Translations under genes and position numbers: made by a program
Notes under the pieces: model-generated
What the model was told of the DNA's origin: nothing
The model's database searches: none
The model's input: the letters and a program-made list of their open reading frames with translations, nothing else
Part shown: piece after piece, positions 1 to 7,666 of the stretch
Position numbering within the stretch: the first letter of the stretch is position 1
Layout of the letters: each line of letters starts with the position of its first letter
Virus record (IMG/VR): IMGVR_UViG_3300010401_000059
Coordinates: 1 to 37,591 of that record
Strand: one strand, 5' to 3'
From: a virus
DNA: 37,591 bases

Positions 1-1210
1 AGTTGAAGCGACAGGTTATCTCGCAACTCAAACAGATATCATTGCAGAAATTAACGCTGGAACCTGGACATGGCTTCCAAGTGATATGATTCTTTGCTCT
101 GCATCCGATGGTCTACAATTATTTACACTTAATACTGCTCTGGATGATTTTGTTGTTTACTCAACCGCTGGAAATGGTGCTGTCACTCTTCCTGTTGTAT
201 CGGGTAATTTTACAACATTCGATGGTACGTTAGGCGCGTTAGGTGATTTAGGTTATCTACCTTCCGATGCTTCAAAAACACGTGTTGTTATGGCTGGTTC
301 AGCTGTTGTAGCTAATCATATTGCCAAATTCGTTGATACCACAGGCACTATAGATGATACAGCGGGTACAGCAATTAACTCAGGAAGTATTCAAGCTGGT
401 TTAAGTGGCACCGCAGGTACATTAATATCCTTCCCCGCTACGGGCTCAAAAGGATCATTAATTCTTGCAGCTGTTGCAAATACCGGCGATACAACCGTCA
501 CTATTAGCAATGCACTTCATGGACAGGCATCTGTTTACTCAATTCCTGATTCTGGTGCAACCACAGCAAACTTTATTATCTCTAAACTCACAGGCACCCA
601 ACATATTACAGTGGGTAGCTTGCAGGTTGATGGTGGTAATATTACCGCAGGTATTTCTGGAACAGCCGGTTATGTAGCTTCATTCCCTGCTGGTGCATTA
701 TCTGGATCATTAAGGTTAGTGGGTGTTTCAAGCGCCGGTGACTTTGTAGTAAGCATTTCTAATGCTTCCCACGGTCAGGCATCTGTTGTCTCAATTCCAG
801 ATGGCGGTCAAGCAACCTCTAACTTCATCATTTCCAATAGTGCAACAACCCAAACAATTGCAACAGGCAACTTGGCATTAACAGCGGGCTATATGCAAGC
901 ATCCGCAGCTAATGCACTCACTGCTCATGCGGGCGGTGGACAAGGATCAGCACTTGCATTAACGAAACAATTTAACCGTGTGACCACAGTAACAACAGGC
1001 GGGGATAGCGTTGTACTTCCTGCGGCTGTTGCGGGTCGATCGGTTACTGTCATTAATGCTGCCGCTGCCAATGCAATGGATTGCTTCCCTGCATCCGGTG
1101 AAATTATTAATGCACTACCTGCTAACACCGCATTATCCATTGTGGCTAACACAACGGTTATATTCTTTTGCGCTGTGGCTGGTACTTGGAATTCAGTGGT
1201 TACTGCATAA
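1..1210 (+). CDS. Virion structural / tail-fibre-like protein (3' part; begins at 37503)
   Basis: This is the downstream part of a gene that begins at 37503 and crosses the circular junction. The frame is open from base 2, and joining the window ends keeps it open, giving about 430 residues. The protein is rich in G, A, S and T. It holds two copies of a module of about 80 residues (roughly 370-610 and 610-840): each has an AG-SGTAG-SFP start, a GSL strand, a TISNA/SISNA-HGQASV centre and an IPD-ATxNFIIS end. The C-terminal third is another predicted beta domain. Such modules occur in phage structural and fibre proteins, and a virion role is inferred. The N-terminal part (PNIVRM...ATGYL...WLPSDM) also resembles phage structural proteins. 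Attachment to host or capsid is not shown. Confidence 0.75.
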   Translation, partial: VEATGYLATQTDIIAEINAGTWTWLPSDMILCSASDGLQLFTLNTALDDFVVYSTAGNGAVTLPVVSGNFTTFDGTLGALGDLGYLPSDASKTRVVMAGSAVVANHIAKFVDTTGTIDDTAGTAINSGSIQAGLSGTAGTLISFPATGSKGSLILAAVANTGDTTVTISNALHGQASVYSIPDSGATTANFIISKLTGTQHITVGSLQVDGGNITAGISGTAGYVASFPAGALSGSLRLVGVSSAGDFVVSISNASHGQASVVSIPDGGQATSNFIISNSATTQTIATGNLALTAGYMQASAANALTAHAGGGQGSALALTKQFNRVTTVTTGGDSVVLPAAVAGRSVTVINAAAANAMDCFPASGEIINALPANTALSIVANTTVIFFCAVAGTWNSVVTA

Positions 1211-1228
1211 CTTTAAAGGAGAAAGACT

Positions 1229-1447
1229 ATGGCTGGTTATAATGATGCGGATGGTGTAAGTGGTGCTGTTGAAAATGAACAATACTGCATGCCTTCTTGG
1301 AATAAACGTAACGTGGATGAAATGACGGATAAAATGGGTTATCACGATATGAGTGATTTGGCTAACACTGGCAAACCTCCTGTTGCTATGAAAGCTCAAA
1401 AGAGTAATCCTCAATTAGCCCCCGTTATGCCAAAAAAAGGTTATTAA
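1229..1447 (+). CDS. Small hypothetical phage protein (72 aa)
   Basis: A polar 72-residue protein with a strong AAAGGAG site about 7 bases before ATG. It starts 18 bases after the structural gene and ends just before a strong terminator, so it is probably the last gene of the transcript that starts near 37445. The C-terminus is basic and proline-rich (VMPKKGY). There is no signal peptide, membrane segment or recognised domain. Its position suggests an accessory virion or assembly protein, but this is inference only. Confidence 0.6.
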   Translation: MAGYNDADGVSGAVENEQYCMPSWNKRNVDEMTDKMGYHDMSDLANTGKPPVAMKAQKSNPQLAPVMPKKGY

Positions 1448-1455
1448 TAAATATC

Positions 1456-1479
1456 GCCCCCTTGATTGGGGGCTTTTTT
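1456..1479 (+). terminator. Rho-independent terminator
   Basis: A perfect 6-bp GC stem (GCCCCC at 1456-1461 pairing GGGGGC at 1468-1473), loop TTGATT, followed by six T. It lies 9 bases after the stop of the 72-aa gene and closes the structural transcript. Confidence 0.9.
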
Positions 1480-1494
1480 AAGGCTTCATGTTTC

Positions 1495-1683
1495 ATGATA
1501 AATCAAATCTATTACCAGAAAGTAAAAAAACATTTTAATGGCGATGATAAAAAAGCATGGGAATGGTTTACAACCCTTCACCCACGTTTAGGAATGTTAA
1601 CACCCTTAAATGCAATCAAACTTGGCCGTGAAAAATATGTTGTTCAGTTTATTGAAAAGGAAATGGGGGAACTATGCCGTTAG
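1495..1683 (+). CDS. Small DUF2384-like (MbcA/ParS/Xre C-terminal type) protein
   Basis: A 62-residue protein whose core (AWEWF, HPRLG, TPL, then a helix ending FIEKEM) matches the toxin-binding C-terminal domain found in Xre/MbcA/ParS antitoxins: Trp motif, P-x-LG turn, TP(L/M) helix cap. The helix-turn-helix part of full antitoxins is missing and no RES-type toxin gene is adjacent, so it is a stand-alone domain, as seen in other phages. The ATG at 1495 is preferred over an upstream in-frame TTG because the TTG lies inside the terminator stem. The end overlaps the next gene by 10 bases, so translation is probably coupled. Function in the phage is unknown. Confidence 0.6.
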   Translation: MINQIYYQKVKKHFNGDDKKAWEWFTTLHPRLGMLTPLNAIKLGREKYVVQFIEKEMGELCR

Positions 1684-1835
1684 TCAAAGGTGCCAAGGCT
1701 AAAACTAAAGAAGGTATTTCTGAAAATATCCGAAGAGAACGCAACGCGGGGAAACCAGAGAAACAAAGTATTGCGATAGCAATGAGTGAAGCAGGCAAAT
1801 CTAAATCAACCAAATCAAAAGGAAAGAAAAAATGA
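1674..1835 (+). CDS. DUF6496-type small basic protein (53 aa)
   Basis: This short ORF encodes [12 protein letters not shown], then [26 protein letters not shown] and a Lys/Ser tail. It fits a widespread family of small phage proteins (MPLVKG start, I..NI..E...GKP, Q..AIA...AG). Very basic C-terminus. It overlaps both neighbours: 10 bases with the DUF2384-like gene and ATGA with the next gene, the mark of a real coupled gene. The family has no established function; nucleic-acid binding is plausible from charge alone. Confidence 0.7.
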   Translation: MPLVKGAKAKTKEGISENIRRERNAGKPEKQSIAIAMSEAGKSKSTKSKGKKK

Positions 1836-2152
1836 CGGACGAAAATAAAGCATTAGCACCATCTTTAGCAGATGAACAAATTCAGCTATTAAGAAATTCA
1901 TTAATTAACGCTGCCTTTGGCAAATATCGAGAGTTAATTGATGTATTGAAAAAACTTCCCATCAATCAAGGTATACCAGGGATCATCCAAGCATACCTTT
2001 TTATTGATAGTGGAATGCTTTGGTTCAAAGAAATATTAAACACAACGGCTCTAGTTTTCGCTCAACCTGAACAGCCCGCGCCAGTCGCTCCCGATGCGCC
2101 AGTGCAGCCGGTTGAGGAAGCTGCGCCAGAAGTCATGCCAGACAATGCTTAA
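1832..2152 (+). CDS. Hypothetical protein with Pro/Ala-rich acidic tail (106 aa)
   Basis: The first 70 residues look alpha-helical and include a hydrophobic stretch around residues 43-75. The last 30 residues are Pro, Ala and Glu rich. The ATG overlaps the previous stop (ATGA). A terminator follows, so this closes a three-gene unit (DUF2384-like, DUF6496-like, this one). Family not recognised. Confidence 0.6.
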   Translation: MTDENKALAPSLADEQIQLLRNSLINAAFGKYRELIDVLKKLPINQGIPGIIQAYLFIDSGMLWFKEILNTTALVFAQPEQPAPVAPDAPVQPVEEAAPEVMPDNA

Positions 2153-2173
2153 TAAAGAAAATGGATGATAAAG

Positions 2174-2205
2174 ATCGGCTAATAAAAGTTGGCCGATTTT
2201 TTTTT
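2174..2205 (+). terminator. Rho-independent terminator
   Basis: Stem ATCGGC (2174-2179) with GCCGAT (2192-2197), 12-base loop, then a run of nine T (2197-2205). It follows the 106-aa gene. Confidence 0.85.
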
Positions 2206-2217
2206 ATTCACTATAAT
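2189..2217 (+). promoter_or_regulatory. Sigma70-type promoter embedded in the terminator
   Basis: -35 TTGGCC (2189-2194), 17-base spacer, perfect -10 TATAAT (2212-2217). The -35 box is made of terminator stem bases and the spacer contains its T-run. It would transcribe the two small genes at 2251-2639. Confidence 0.55.
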
Positions 2218-2250
2218 TAAACTTATTTATCTCTTGCTCAAGGCTATTAT

Positions 2251-2532
2251 ATGAAAGATAATGCGGTCACTTTGCTTCCTGGCGATTATTATATGGAAGG
2301 CGATACTAGCGATGGAATCACAAACGTAATGCCTCTTCAATTACAAGGCTCTGGTTTATATCCTGGTGACTATGATTTTTTAATAAATAGATTAATTGGT
2401 AATGGTTCTTATATTCATAGCGAACCAAATATTGTCATAAGAGTTTCATTGAATAGGAAAGAAACTTGGGAAAATATTTTAAAACTTATTCCTAAAGGCA
2501 GTTTAATAAAAAATTGGAGAAGGGTGAGATAA
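2251..2532 (+). CDS. Hypothetical protein (93 aa)
   Basis: A 93-residue protein with Gly/Tyr-rich turns (LLPGDYYMEGD, GLYPGDYDF), a beta-like centre and a basic end (NWRRVR). It follows a predicted promoter. The stop overlaps the next start (TAATG-type overlap at 2530-2534). Family not recognised; no Shine-Dalgarno better than AAGG about 15 bases upstream, so the start is moderately certain. Confidence 0.55.
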   Translation: MKDNAVTLLPGDYYMEGDTSDGITNVMPLQLQGSGLYPGDYDFLINRLIGNGSYIHSEPNIVIRVSLNRKETWENILKLIPKGSLIKNWRRVR

Positions 2533-2639
2533 TGACAATCACAGTAATAGTAGTCTCTTTTATTTTAAGTGGACTACTCATATTAGGTTACAAATTTTTT
2601 AGAACAGTTTACTGGATTTGGAAAATGGGTAAATATTAA
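2532..2639 (+). CDS. Tiny single-pass membrane protein (35 aa)
   Basis: A 35-residue protein with a hydrophobic helix over residues 3-22 (VIVVSFILSGLLILGY) and a short basic/aromatic tail. Its start shares one base with the upstream stop. Its end overlaps the end of the convergent tail-fibre gene by 4 bases. A role in lysis or the envelope is possible but not shown. Confidence 0.55.
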   Translation: MTITVIVVSFILSGLLILGYKFFRTVYWIWKMGKY

Positions 2640-5170
2640 CGAGCACGTCTCAAATAAATTCCACCATACATCGTTGTTGTTCCCGCAGTGTAATCAGCTC
2701 TAGCCACTAAATAAATGGTTGTTGTTGTAGAAAGACTTAATCTTTTATAAGGTGCTTGAATACCAATAGATGACATTCCAGAAGCGGCACTAATAAACAT
2801 TGAATTATATAAGGATGCGTCTGGCAATGTACCGGCTGTTGCTGTGCTTATATAAGCAATCACTAATGTAAATCCAACGGAATTTTGACTAAACCCAATG
2901 TTAGCCCAACAATCCCAGTCACCCGCCGGAACACTAATACTGGTCAAATTTTGTGTCGTTCCAGAAGTTGTAAAAGTAACAGGTGATGCAGCGGTAACAA
3001 CACTTGAAAGAACCTGTCCACAATTACCCGATGCGGCATCGTCATTTGTAGCCGTACCTGCGATATTACCTAACTGACCACCTGAAACTGCGGTGCCAGT
3101 CGTTGCATAATAAGCAAGCTGTCCAGCCGTGCCCGAATTTACTGTGCCTGTTCCCGTGACATTTTGCCAAGTAGGAAGTGTTGCCGCGCCATTAGAAGTT
3201 AAAACTTGGCCTGAAGCACCGACACCTGAAACATTCTGGAAAGCACCGGTTGCAGTCGTACCTGCGCATATCACTGAGTAAGCTGTGAAGGTAGTATTCC
3301 CTGTTCCTCCATTAGCGACGGCAATTGTTGTGCCATTCCAAATGCCACTTGTAATTGTGCCAAGCGTTGTAATATTTCCCTGTACGGCTGCTGGTAGTGT
3401 AGAACTAATGGAAGGTACACCACCTGCGCTTGTAATGAGTACGCCATTATTACCCGTCGTAATTTCACCAACTACATTCGTTGCTGATGAGAATAAAATT
3501 TGATTTGCAGTCGTCGTTGCAGGCCAGGTTGCAGTTGACCAAGCAGGCGCTCCACTTGCACCCGATTGAAGCATTTGGCGTGCAGTTGCCGTACCTGCAA
3601 GGATCGCACCAGCCGTTGCGGTGCTATAGAAAATGCCACCATTACTCGCCGTCAAATTTGCATTAGTGCCGCCACGCCCTAAACTTAACTCACCAGTCCA
3701 ACCCAAAGTAAGCGATGCTGCATTCACAAGTGCAGTTGTAGGTGAGCCACCTAGTGTTAACGTGACATTCGTATCATCCGTTTTAGTTAAAGCGGCACCC
3801 GTTGGTATTTGTGCTGTTGTTGCCAATGTACCTGACGTTGGGAAAGTTACTGACGTGATACCTGTAAAAGTAAACGTCGCATCAAATGCGCCTACTGTTG
3901 TAAGTGCGCCCGCAGTTGTTAAAGCACCACCCAAACTAAGAGCAAATGCTCCCCACGAAGGAGCTGACGAGGCGCCTGATAATAATGGAAGATTAGCGGT
4001 TGCGGTTCCTGCTAAAATTGCACCTGCGGTCGCTGTACTGTAAAAAATACCGCCATTGCTAGCTGTTAAATTCGCATTGGTTCCACCTCGCGCTAGGCTT
4101 AATTGCCCTGCCCATCCAAGAGTCAATGATGTTGCGCGCAATAATGCTGTTGTAGGGCTTCCACCTAATGTCAATGTGACATTGGTATCATCAGTTTTAG
4201 TTAATGCAGCGCCAGTAATATCACCACCGTCAATAGTTGCCCAAGCGGGGGCAGCCGAAACAGCGCCCGTGCCAGTTTGGGAAAGATATTGCTTCACAGC
4301 CGTAGTATTGCCAGCCAATTTAGATAGAGTATTGGCAGCCGATGAATAAAGAATATCACCAAGCGTATACGTAGTTTGATTTGTACCACCTAAAATTTCA
4401 GTGACCGGTACCGTTAATGCAACTGATCCCGTAGTCGTAATGGGGTTTGGCGTCAATGTGATTCCAGTACCCGCACTGATCGATGTGACTGTGCCGCCCG
4501 TACCCGTTGCAGAAATAGTGATACTTCCCGCCGCACTAACAATGCTCACGCCGCTTCCTGCGGTGAGAGTAGCTAAAGCCGGTGCCGAGCCAGTTGCTCC
4601 AATAATTAACTGACCATCCGTTAATGCGCCTAAAGTGCCGTATGTATCAGGTGCGGTGGTGATTAAAAATTGGTTAGCAATCGTCGTGAGTCCATCGATT
4701 GAAGTAAGAGGCGCACTAATAGACAATACGCCAGTTACCGTAGTATTTTTGACAATCCCTGTCGTCAAACTCCCTAAATATTGGGCATTTTGCAACGATC
4801 CATTGCTTGTTTGAGCAATGAAGGTTGCATTTGCCAAATCCTGTACAAATTTGCTTGTTACATTCGATTGATCTTGAAGGCCAACTAACGATGCACCTTC
4901 ACCGGCTGCATGTGATGCTAAAAGGGTAAGTACATTGGTATCGGCTAATTGCACCCATGCACTAGCCATGGAATCCCACCACTCCCATTGTTGTAAGCTT
5001 GTATTAAGCCCAAGCAAACCATTGAAAGGGGATGCGGGTCGCGTACCCGTAGTCCATATAAAAATACGTTGCTCGCGAGTATTTACGCCACTCGATAATC
5101 CAACCGTTTCCGTGGTTGAATCATTAATGTTAGCGACATCAAATTCACTAAATTTTACTGTATTAACCAT
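2636..5170 (-). CDS. Tail fibre / receptor-binding protein (844 aa)
   Basis: A very long protein rich in T, G, A, S and N, typical of trimeric phage fibres. An N-terminal segment (residues 1-75, including RPASPFNGLLGLNT and a Trp-rich WEWWDS turn) resembles fibre anchor regions. The shaft contains two almost identical modules of about 73 residues and many GGTN/LTLGG repeats. The last ~100 residues (SVPAGDWDCWANIGF to GGIYLRRAR) look like a C-terminal beta-sandwich receptor-binding head. The start ATG at 5170 is itself part of an RNA hairpin. Last gene of the long leftward late operon. Confidence 0.85.
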   Translation of the reverse strand: MVNTVKFSEFDVANINDSTTETVGLSSGVNTREQRIFIWTTGTRPASPFNGLLGLNTSLQQWEWWDSMASAWVQLADTNVLTLLASHAAGEGASLVGLQDQSNVTSKFVQDLANATFIAQTSNGSLQNAQYLGSLTTGIVKNTTVTGVLSISAPLTSIDGLTTIANQFLITTAPDTYGTLGALTDGQLIIGATGSAPALATLTAGSGVSIVSAAGSITISATGTGGTVTSISAGTGITLTPNPITTTGSVALTVPVTEILGGTNQTTYTLGDILYSSAANTLSKLAGNTTAVKQYLSQTGTGAVSAAPAWATIDGGDITGAALTKTDDTNVTLTLGGSPTTALLRATSLTLGWAGQLSLARGGTNANLTASNGGIFYSTATAGAILAGTATANLPLLSGASSAPSWGAFALSLGGALTTAGALTTVGAFDATFTFTGITSVTFPTSGTLATTAQIPTGAALTKTDDTNVTLTLGGSPTTALVNAASLTLGWTGELSLGRGGTNANLTASNGGIFYSTATAGAILAGTATARQMLQSGASGAPAWSTATWPATTTANQILFSSATNVVGEITTGNNGVLITSAGGVPSISSTLPAAVQGNITTLGTITSGIWNGTTIAVANGGTGNTTFTAYSVICAGTTATGAFQNVSGVGASGQVLTSNGAATLPTWQNVTGTGTVNSGTAGQLAYYATTGTAVSGGQLGNIAGTATNDDAASGNCGQVLSSVVTAASPVTFTTSGTTQNLTSISVPAGDWDCWANIGFSQNSVGFTLVIAYISTATAGTLPDASLYNSMFISAASGMSSIGIQAPYKRLSLSTTTTIYLVARADYTAGTTTMYGGIYLRRAR
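3581..3800 (-). repeat. Fibre shaft repeat, copy 2
   Basis: About 220 bp encoding TKTDDTNVTLTLGG through NLTASNGGIF to AGTATA. It pairs with 3995-4214, 414 bp away. Long blocks are identical in protein, but the DNA differs by many synonymous changes. Confidence 0.8.
3995..4214 (-). repeat. Fibre shaft repeat, copy 1
   Basis: First copy (in translation order) of the shaft module repeated at 3581-3800. Differences in protein cluster around the ALLRATSLTLGWAGQLSLA segment. Confidence 0.8.
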
Positions 5171-5187
5171 GTACTAATCCGTGTACA
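5170..5187 (-). promoter_or_regulatory. CsrA/RsmA-like hairpin over the fibre gene start
   Basis: On the minus strand TGTAC and GTACA form a perfect 5-bp stem around loop ACGGATTA. The GGA in the loop sits 7 bases before ATG, where the Shine-Dalgarno site should be, and the A of ATG closes the stem. The same loop recurs at 26537-26553 and 37461-37478 with different paired stems. Confidence 0.6.
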
Positions 5188-5207
5188 GTGTGATCCTAAA
5201 ATCTATC

Positions 5208-5546
5208 TTAGCCTGGAATTGCGAGCAAAGATATCCCTACGTAACCACCTAACGCATCCCCTGTAATCGCGTGAATAACATCACCACCTTTTACATATTT
5301 TGGCTCATCTGGTCTAAATTCTAAATTAGCGGTGCTTGTATTTAAACCTGCGCCTGGTGTTGTTGCAGTGACATTCAATCCAATAAAAACATTCGATGTC
5401 GAATTAAATGAAAACTTAGCCCTATATTTTTGAGTGCTCGTGCCTGGCACCGTATAAGTCTGCTCAACATTCGCTGCTAAATTCATTTGATGAGCGGTAT
5501 CACTAAATGGTTTTGTTCTATCAAAATTATCTGCATACATTGTCAT
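5208..5546 (-). CDS. Small virion-type beta protein (112 aa)
   Basis: A 112-residue protein that reads as beta strands with Asn/Thr-rich loops, and no membrane segment. The pattern (EQTYTVP, KYRAKFSF, EFRPDEPKYVKGGDVIHAIT) is that of small tail or decoration proteins encoded beside fibres. Good GGAG site 7 bases before ATG. It sits between the fibre gene and the 699-aa structural gene in the late operon. Structural role inferred from context. Confidence 0.65.
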   Translation of the reverse strand: MTMYADNFDRTKPFSDTAHQMNLAANVEQTYTVPGTSTQKYRAKFSFNSTSNVFIGLNVTATTPGAGLNTSTANLEFRPDEPKYVKGGDVIHAITGDALGGYVGISLLAIPG

Positions 5547-5556
5547 TGTCTTTCTC

Positions 5557-7656
5557 CTATAAACCTAATCGAGCATCGGCTGTGTAATGAAAACTTAAAA
5601 AACCTTCTGGTAGTGCAGCTACGGCTAACACCGCCGTTAAAGGTGAAATGGTATTTGCAATATAGGCAACTGATTTAGAATCAAGCCAACTTTCTGTCCA
5701 AAGTGCCGTGACAGTTCCATCAGCCGGTGGATTGCCCCCCCCATTATTTGCAATGATGCCACTTACTGTATCAGCGCTACCTATTAATGAATATAAACGA
5801 ACAGTCGGTGCGGCACGCTTTATTGTCGAAAATGCAAAACCAAAACCTCTGGCAATTAAATTAATTGGATTACTACCGTCAGCTAATTGCTCTGCAAAAC
5901 GAGCGCCTACTGAAGTGGCTGCGCCAGCTAAGGTGTCAATTTCATAACTTTTCTCAAAATAATATTGACATTGACGCAACACTTCATCGAATGTCTGAGA
6001 TTGCGTAGCAATAGCAAAGTCATTTCTAACTAAAGAGATATCCCTAAAAAATAAAATATCCGCAGTACCAGTAGAATCCATATTTGCAACCGTATAAACC
6101 ATGATACCAAGGGTCATATTAGCATTTGATGAACCAGGAAGGGTTATACCATTAAATGAAAACTGTCCTCCCGCGCCAGGTTGAATAACTAAAACTGGAT
6201 CGTTAGGAGGAATTATTGCAGTGTATCCTGCTGCAAAAACGGGATCGCCTAATTCTGTCCAAGAGGCGATCGGATCAGTTTGACTAACTGTGCCTGGTAA
6301 ACCTGCTTTATAAAAAAGACGCATTTTTACTTTAAATGTAGTGTTGTGTTGTGTATTAGTAAACATATCTACTAAAGCAGATACCACTTCACCCCAATAC
6401 GGCCTAACTGTTGCAGGGTCAATGTATTGAACAATTCCGAATTGATTATGCACCGTCTGTGGCACAACTTGAAAAGCATAATTGTCACCATTGAATGTCG
6501 CTCTTCCAACAGACACATTATTTCCTGTTGCACTTGCCACATAAGCTTGTTGAATAACAATAGTTTGATCGGCGGTATATTGATTAGCCGCAACATTTGT
6601 GTTTGAAGTTGTTCTAAATTGCCAAGGATTTAAACCAAAATTCCAGCCCACTAAAAAACTATTTTTAGATTCTCTAATGAGTGAGTTCGCATAAATATGA
6701 AAAAGATGATCTGTTTCACGTTCATTACTTTGTTGTTGATATAAAGGAATGTCTGTCGCCGGATCAAAATCGCTTGGCAACGGATCGCCTTGACCAATAA
6801 CTTGAACATTGGAAAGGTCAACAATGCCAGTAGGAGGCAACGTAATCAACATGTCTGTATATGCAGTATCATTAAATGTTGTATTAGTCGAAGCCAAAAC
6901 ATCGACCGCGCCCTTTAATATTTGATAGTCACCCGTTGTTAAAGTTCCTGATGCAACGACTTGAGATGTTCCAGGGGTAGAAGGTGAATATACCATTGTG
7001 ATCGCTTGAGGGCTTGTTTGTGCGCGCCCTGTTAATTGCATCGTAATAGCACCATTTGCCCATATAGAACCATTTTCAGCAAATCGTTGACGCAATGTTG
7101 CCGTTGTCCAACCATTATTATTAACTCTCAATGAAAATGGAGGACTATTCACAATATTTTGACTACCTGATAAAATATTTTGTGAAAGAGTTGTTGTACC
7201 ACTTCCTGTTAAAATCAAATCCCAACCTGGAGCAATATTATACGTACCAGATGCCGTAATAGTTAAAGGCGATATAAAATTAATAAAAGTAAATTGAGGA
7301 TTAGTTATCTGATTATCATTAGCTAGAATCGATAATTCATTATTGGTGCTACTTCCTTCGCCTGGCACGAAATTATTAATTTCCCAAATAAGTGCATCCG
7401 TTTGCGAGTTGCCATGACGTATTTCAATTCGATAGACGAGTGCAGGATCAAAATAGAGATTATCTGGTAATGTTCCGGCAGGACTAAATTGAACAATATC
7501 ACCAGTCCAAACTGTCATACCTTGCGGATCACGATAAACATTTTGTGGCAAATAAGGTAATGTGTTCGTCAAAAAGAACGCATAATATTCATCATTTAAT
7601 GGTTCACCAACATGATCCACCATAAACCAAATCGGATTCGCTGCACGTACAAACAT
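5557..7656 (-). CDS. Large virion structural protein (699 aa)
   Basis: A 699-residue protein with a clear N-terminal segment (NPIWFMVDHVGEPLNDEYY, then LPYLPQNVYRDPQG and YRIEIRHGNSQTDALIWEINNF) found in structural proteins of several podovirus-like phages. The middle is beta-rich with carbohydrate-binding-module-like stretches (GWDLILTGSGTTTLSQN). The C-terminal part reads QTFDEVLRQCQYYFEKSYEID, followed by a terminal beta region. Likely part of the tail or fibre network. GGA site before ATG. Exact role unknown. Confidence 0.7.
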   Translation of the reverse strand: MFVRAANPIWFMVDHVGEPLNDEYYAFFLTNTLPYLPQNVYRDPQGMTVWTGDIVQFSPAGTLPDNLYFDPALVYRIEIRHGNSQTDALIWEINNFVPGEGSSTNNELSILANDNQITNPQFTFINFISPLTITASGTYNIAPGWDLILTGSGTTTLSQNILSGSQNIVNSPPFSLRVNNNGWTTATLRQRFAENGSIWANGAITMQLTGRAQTSPQAITMVYSPSTPGTSQVVASGTLTTGDYQILKGAVDVLASTNTTFNDTAYTDMLITLPPTGIVDLSNVQVIGQGDPLPSDFDPATDIPLYQQQSNERETDHLFHIYANSLIRESKNSFLVGWNFGLNPWQFRTTSNTNVAANQYTADQTIVIQQAYVASATGNNVSVGRATFNGDNYAFQVVPQTVHNQFGIVQYIDPATVRPYWGEVVSALVDMFTNTQHNTTFKVKMRLFYKAGLPGTVSQTDPIASWTELGDPVFAAGYTAIIPPNDPVLVIQPGAGGQFSFNGITLPGSSNANMTLGIMVYTVANMDSTGTADILFFRDISLVRNDFAIATQSQTFDEVLRQCQYYFEKSYEIDTLAGAATSVGARFAEQLADGSNPINLIARGFGFAFSTIKRAAPTVRLYSLIGSADTVSGIIANNGGGNPPADGTVTALWTESWLDSKSVAYIANTISPLTAVLAVAALPEGFLSFHYTADARLGL

Positions 7657-7666
7657 AATTCACTTC

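Noticed and set aside
3633-4613. Long plus-strand ORFs (136, 97 and 70 aa) opposite the fibre gene
   Set aside because: Val/Pro/Ala-rich reverse images of Gly/Thr-rich fibre repeats, with no ribosome sites.
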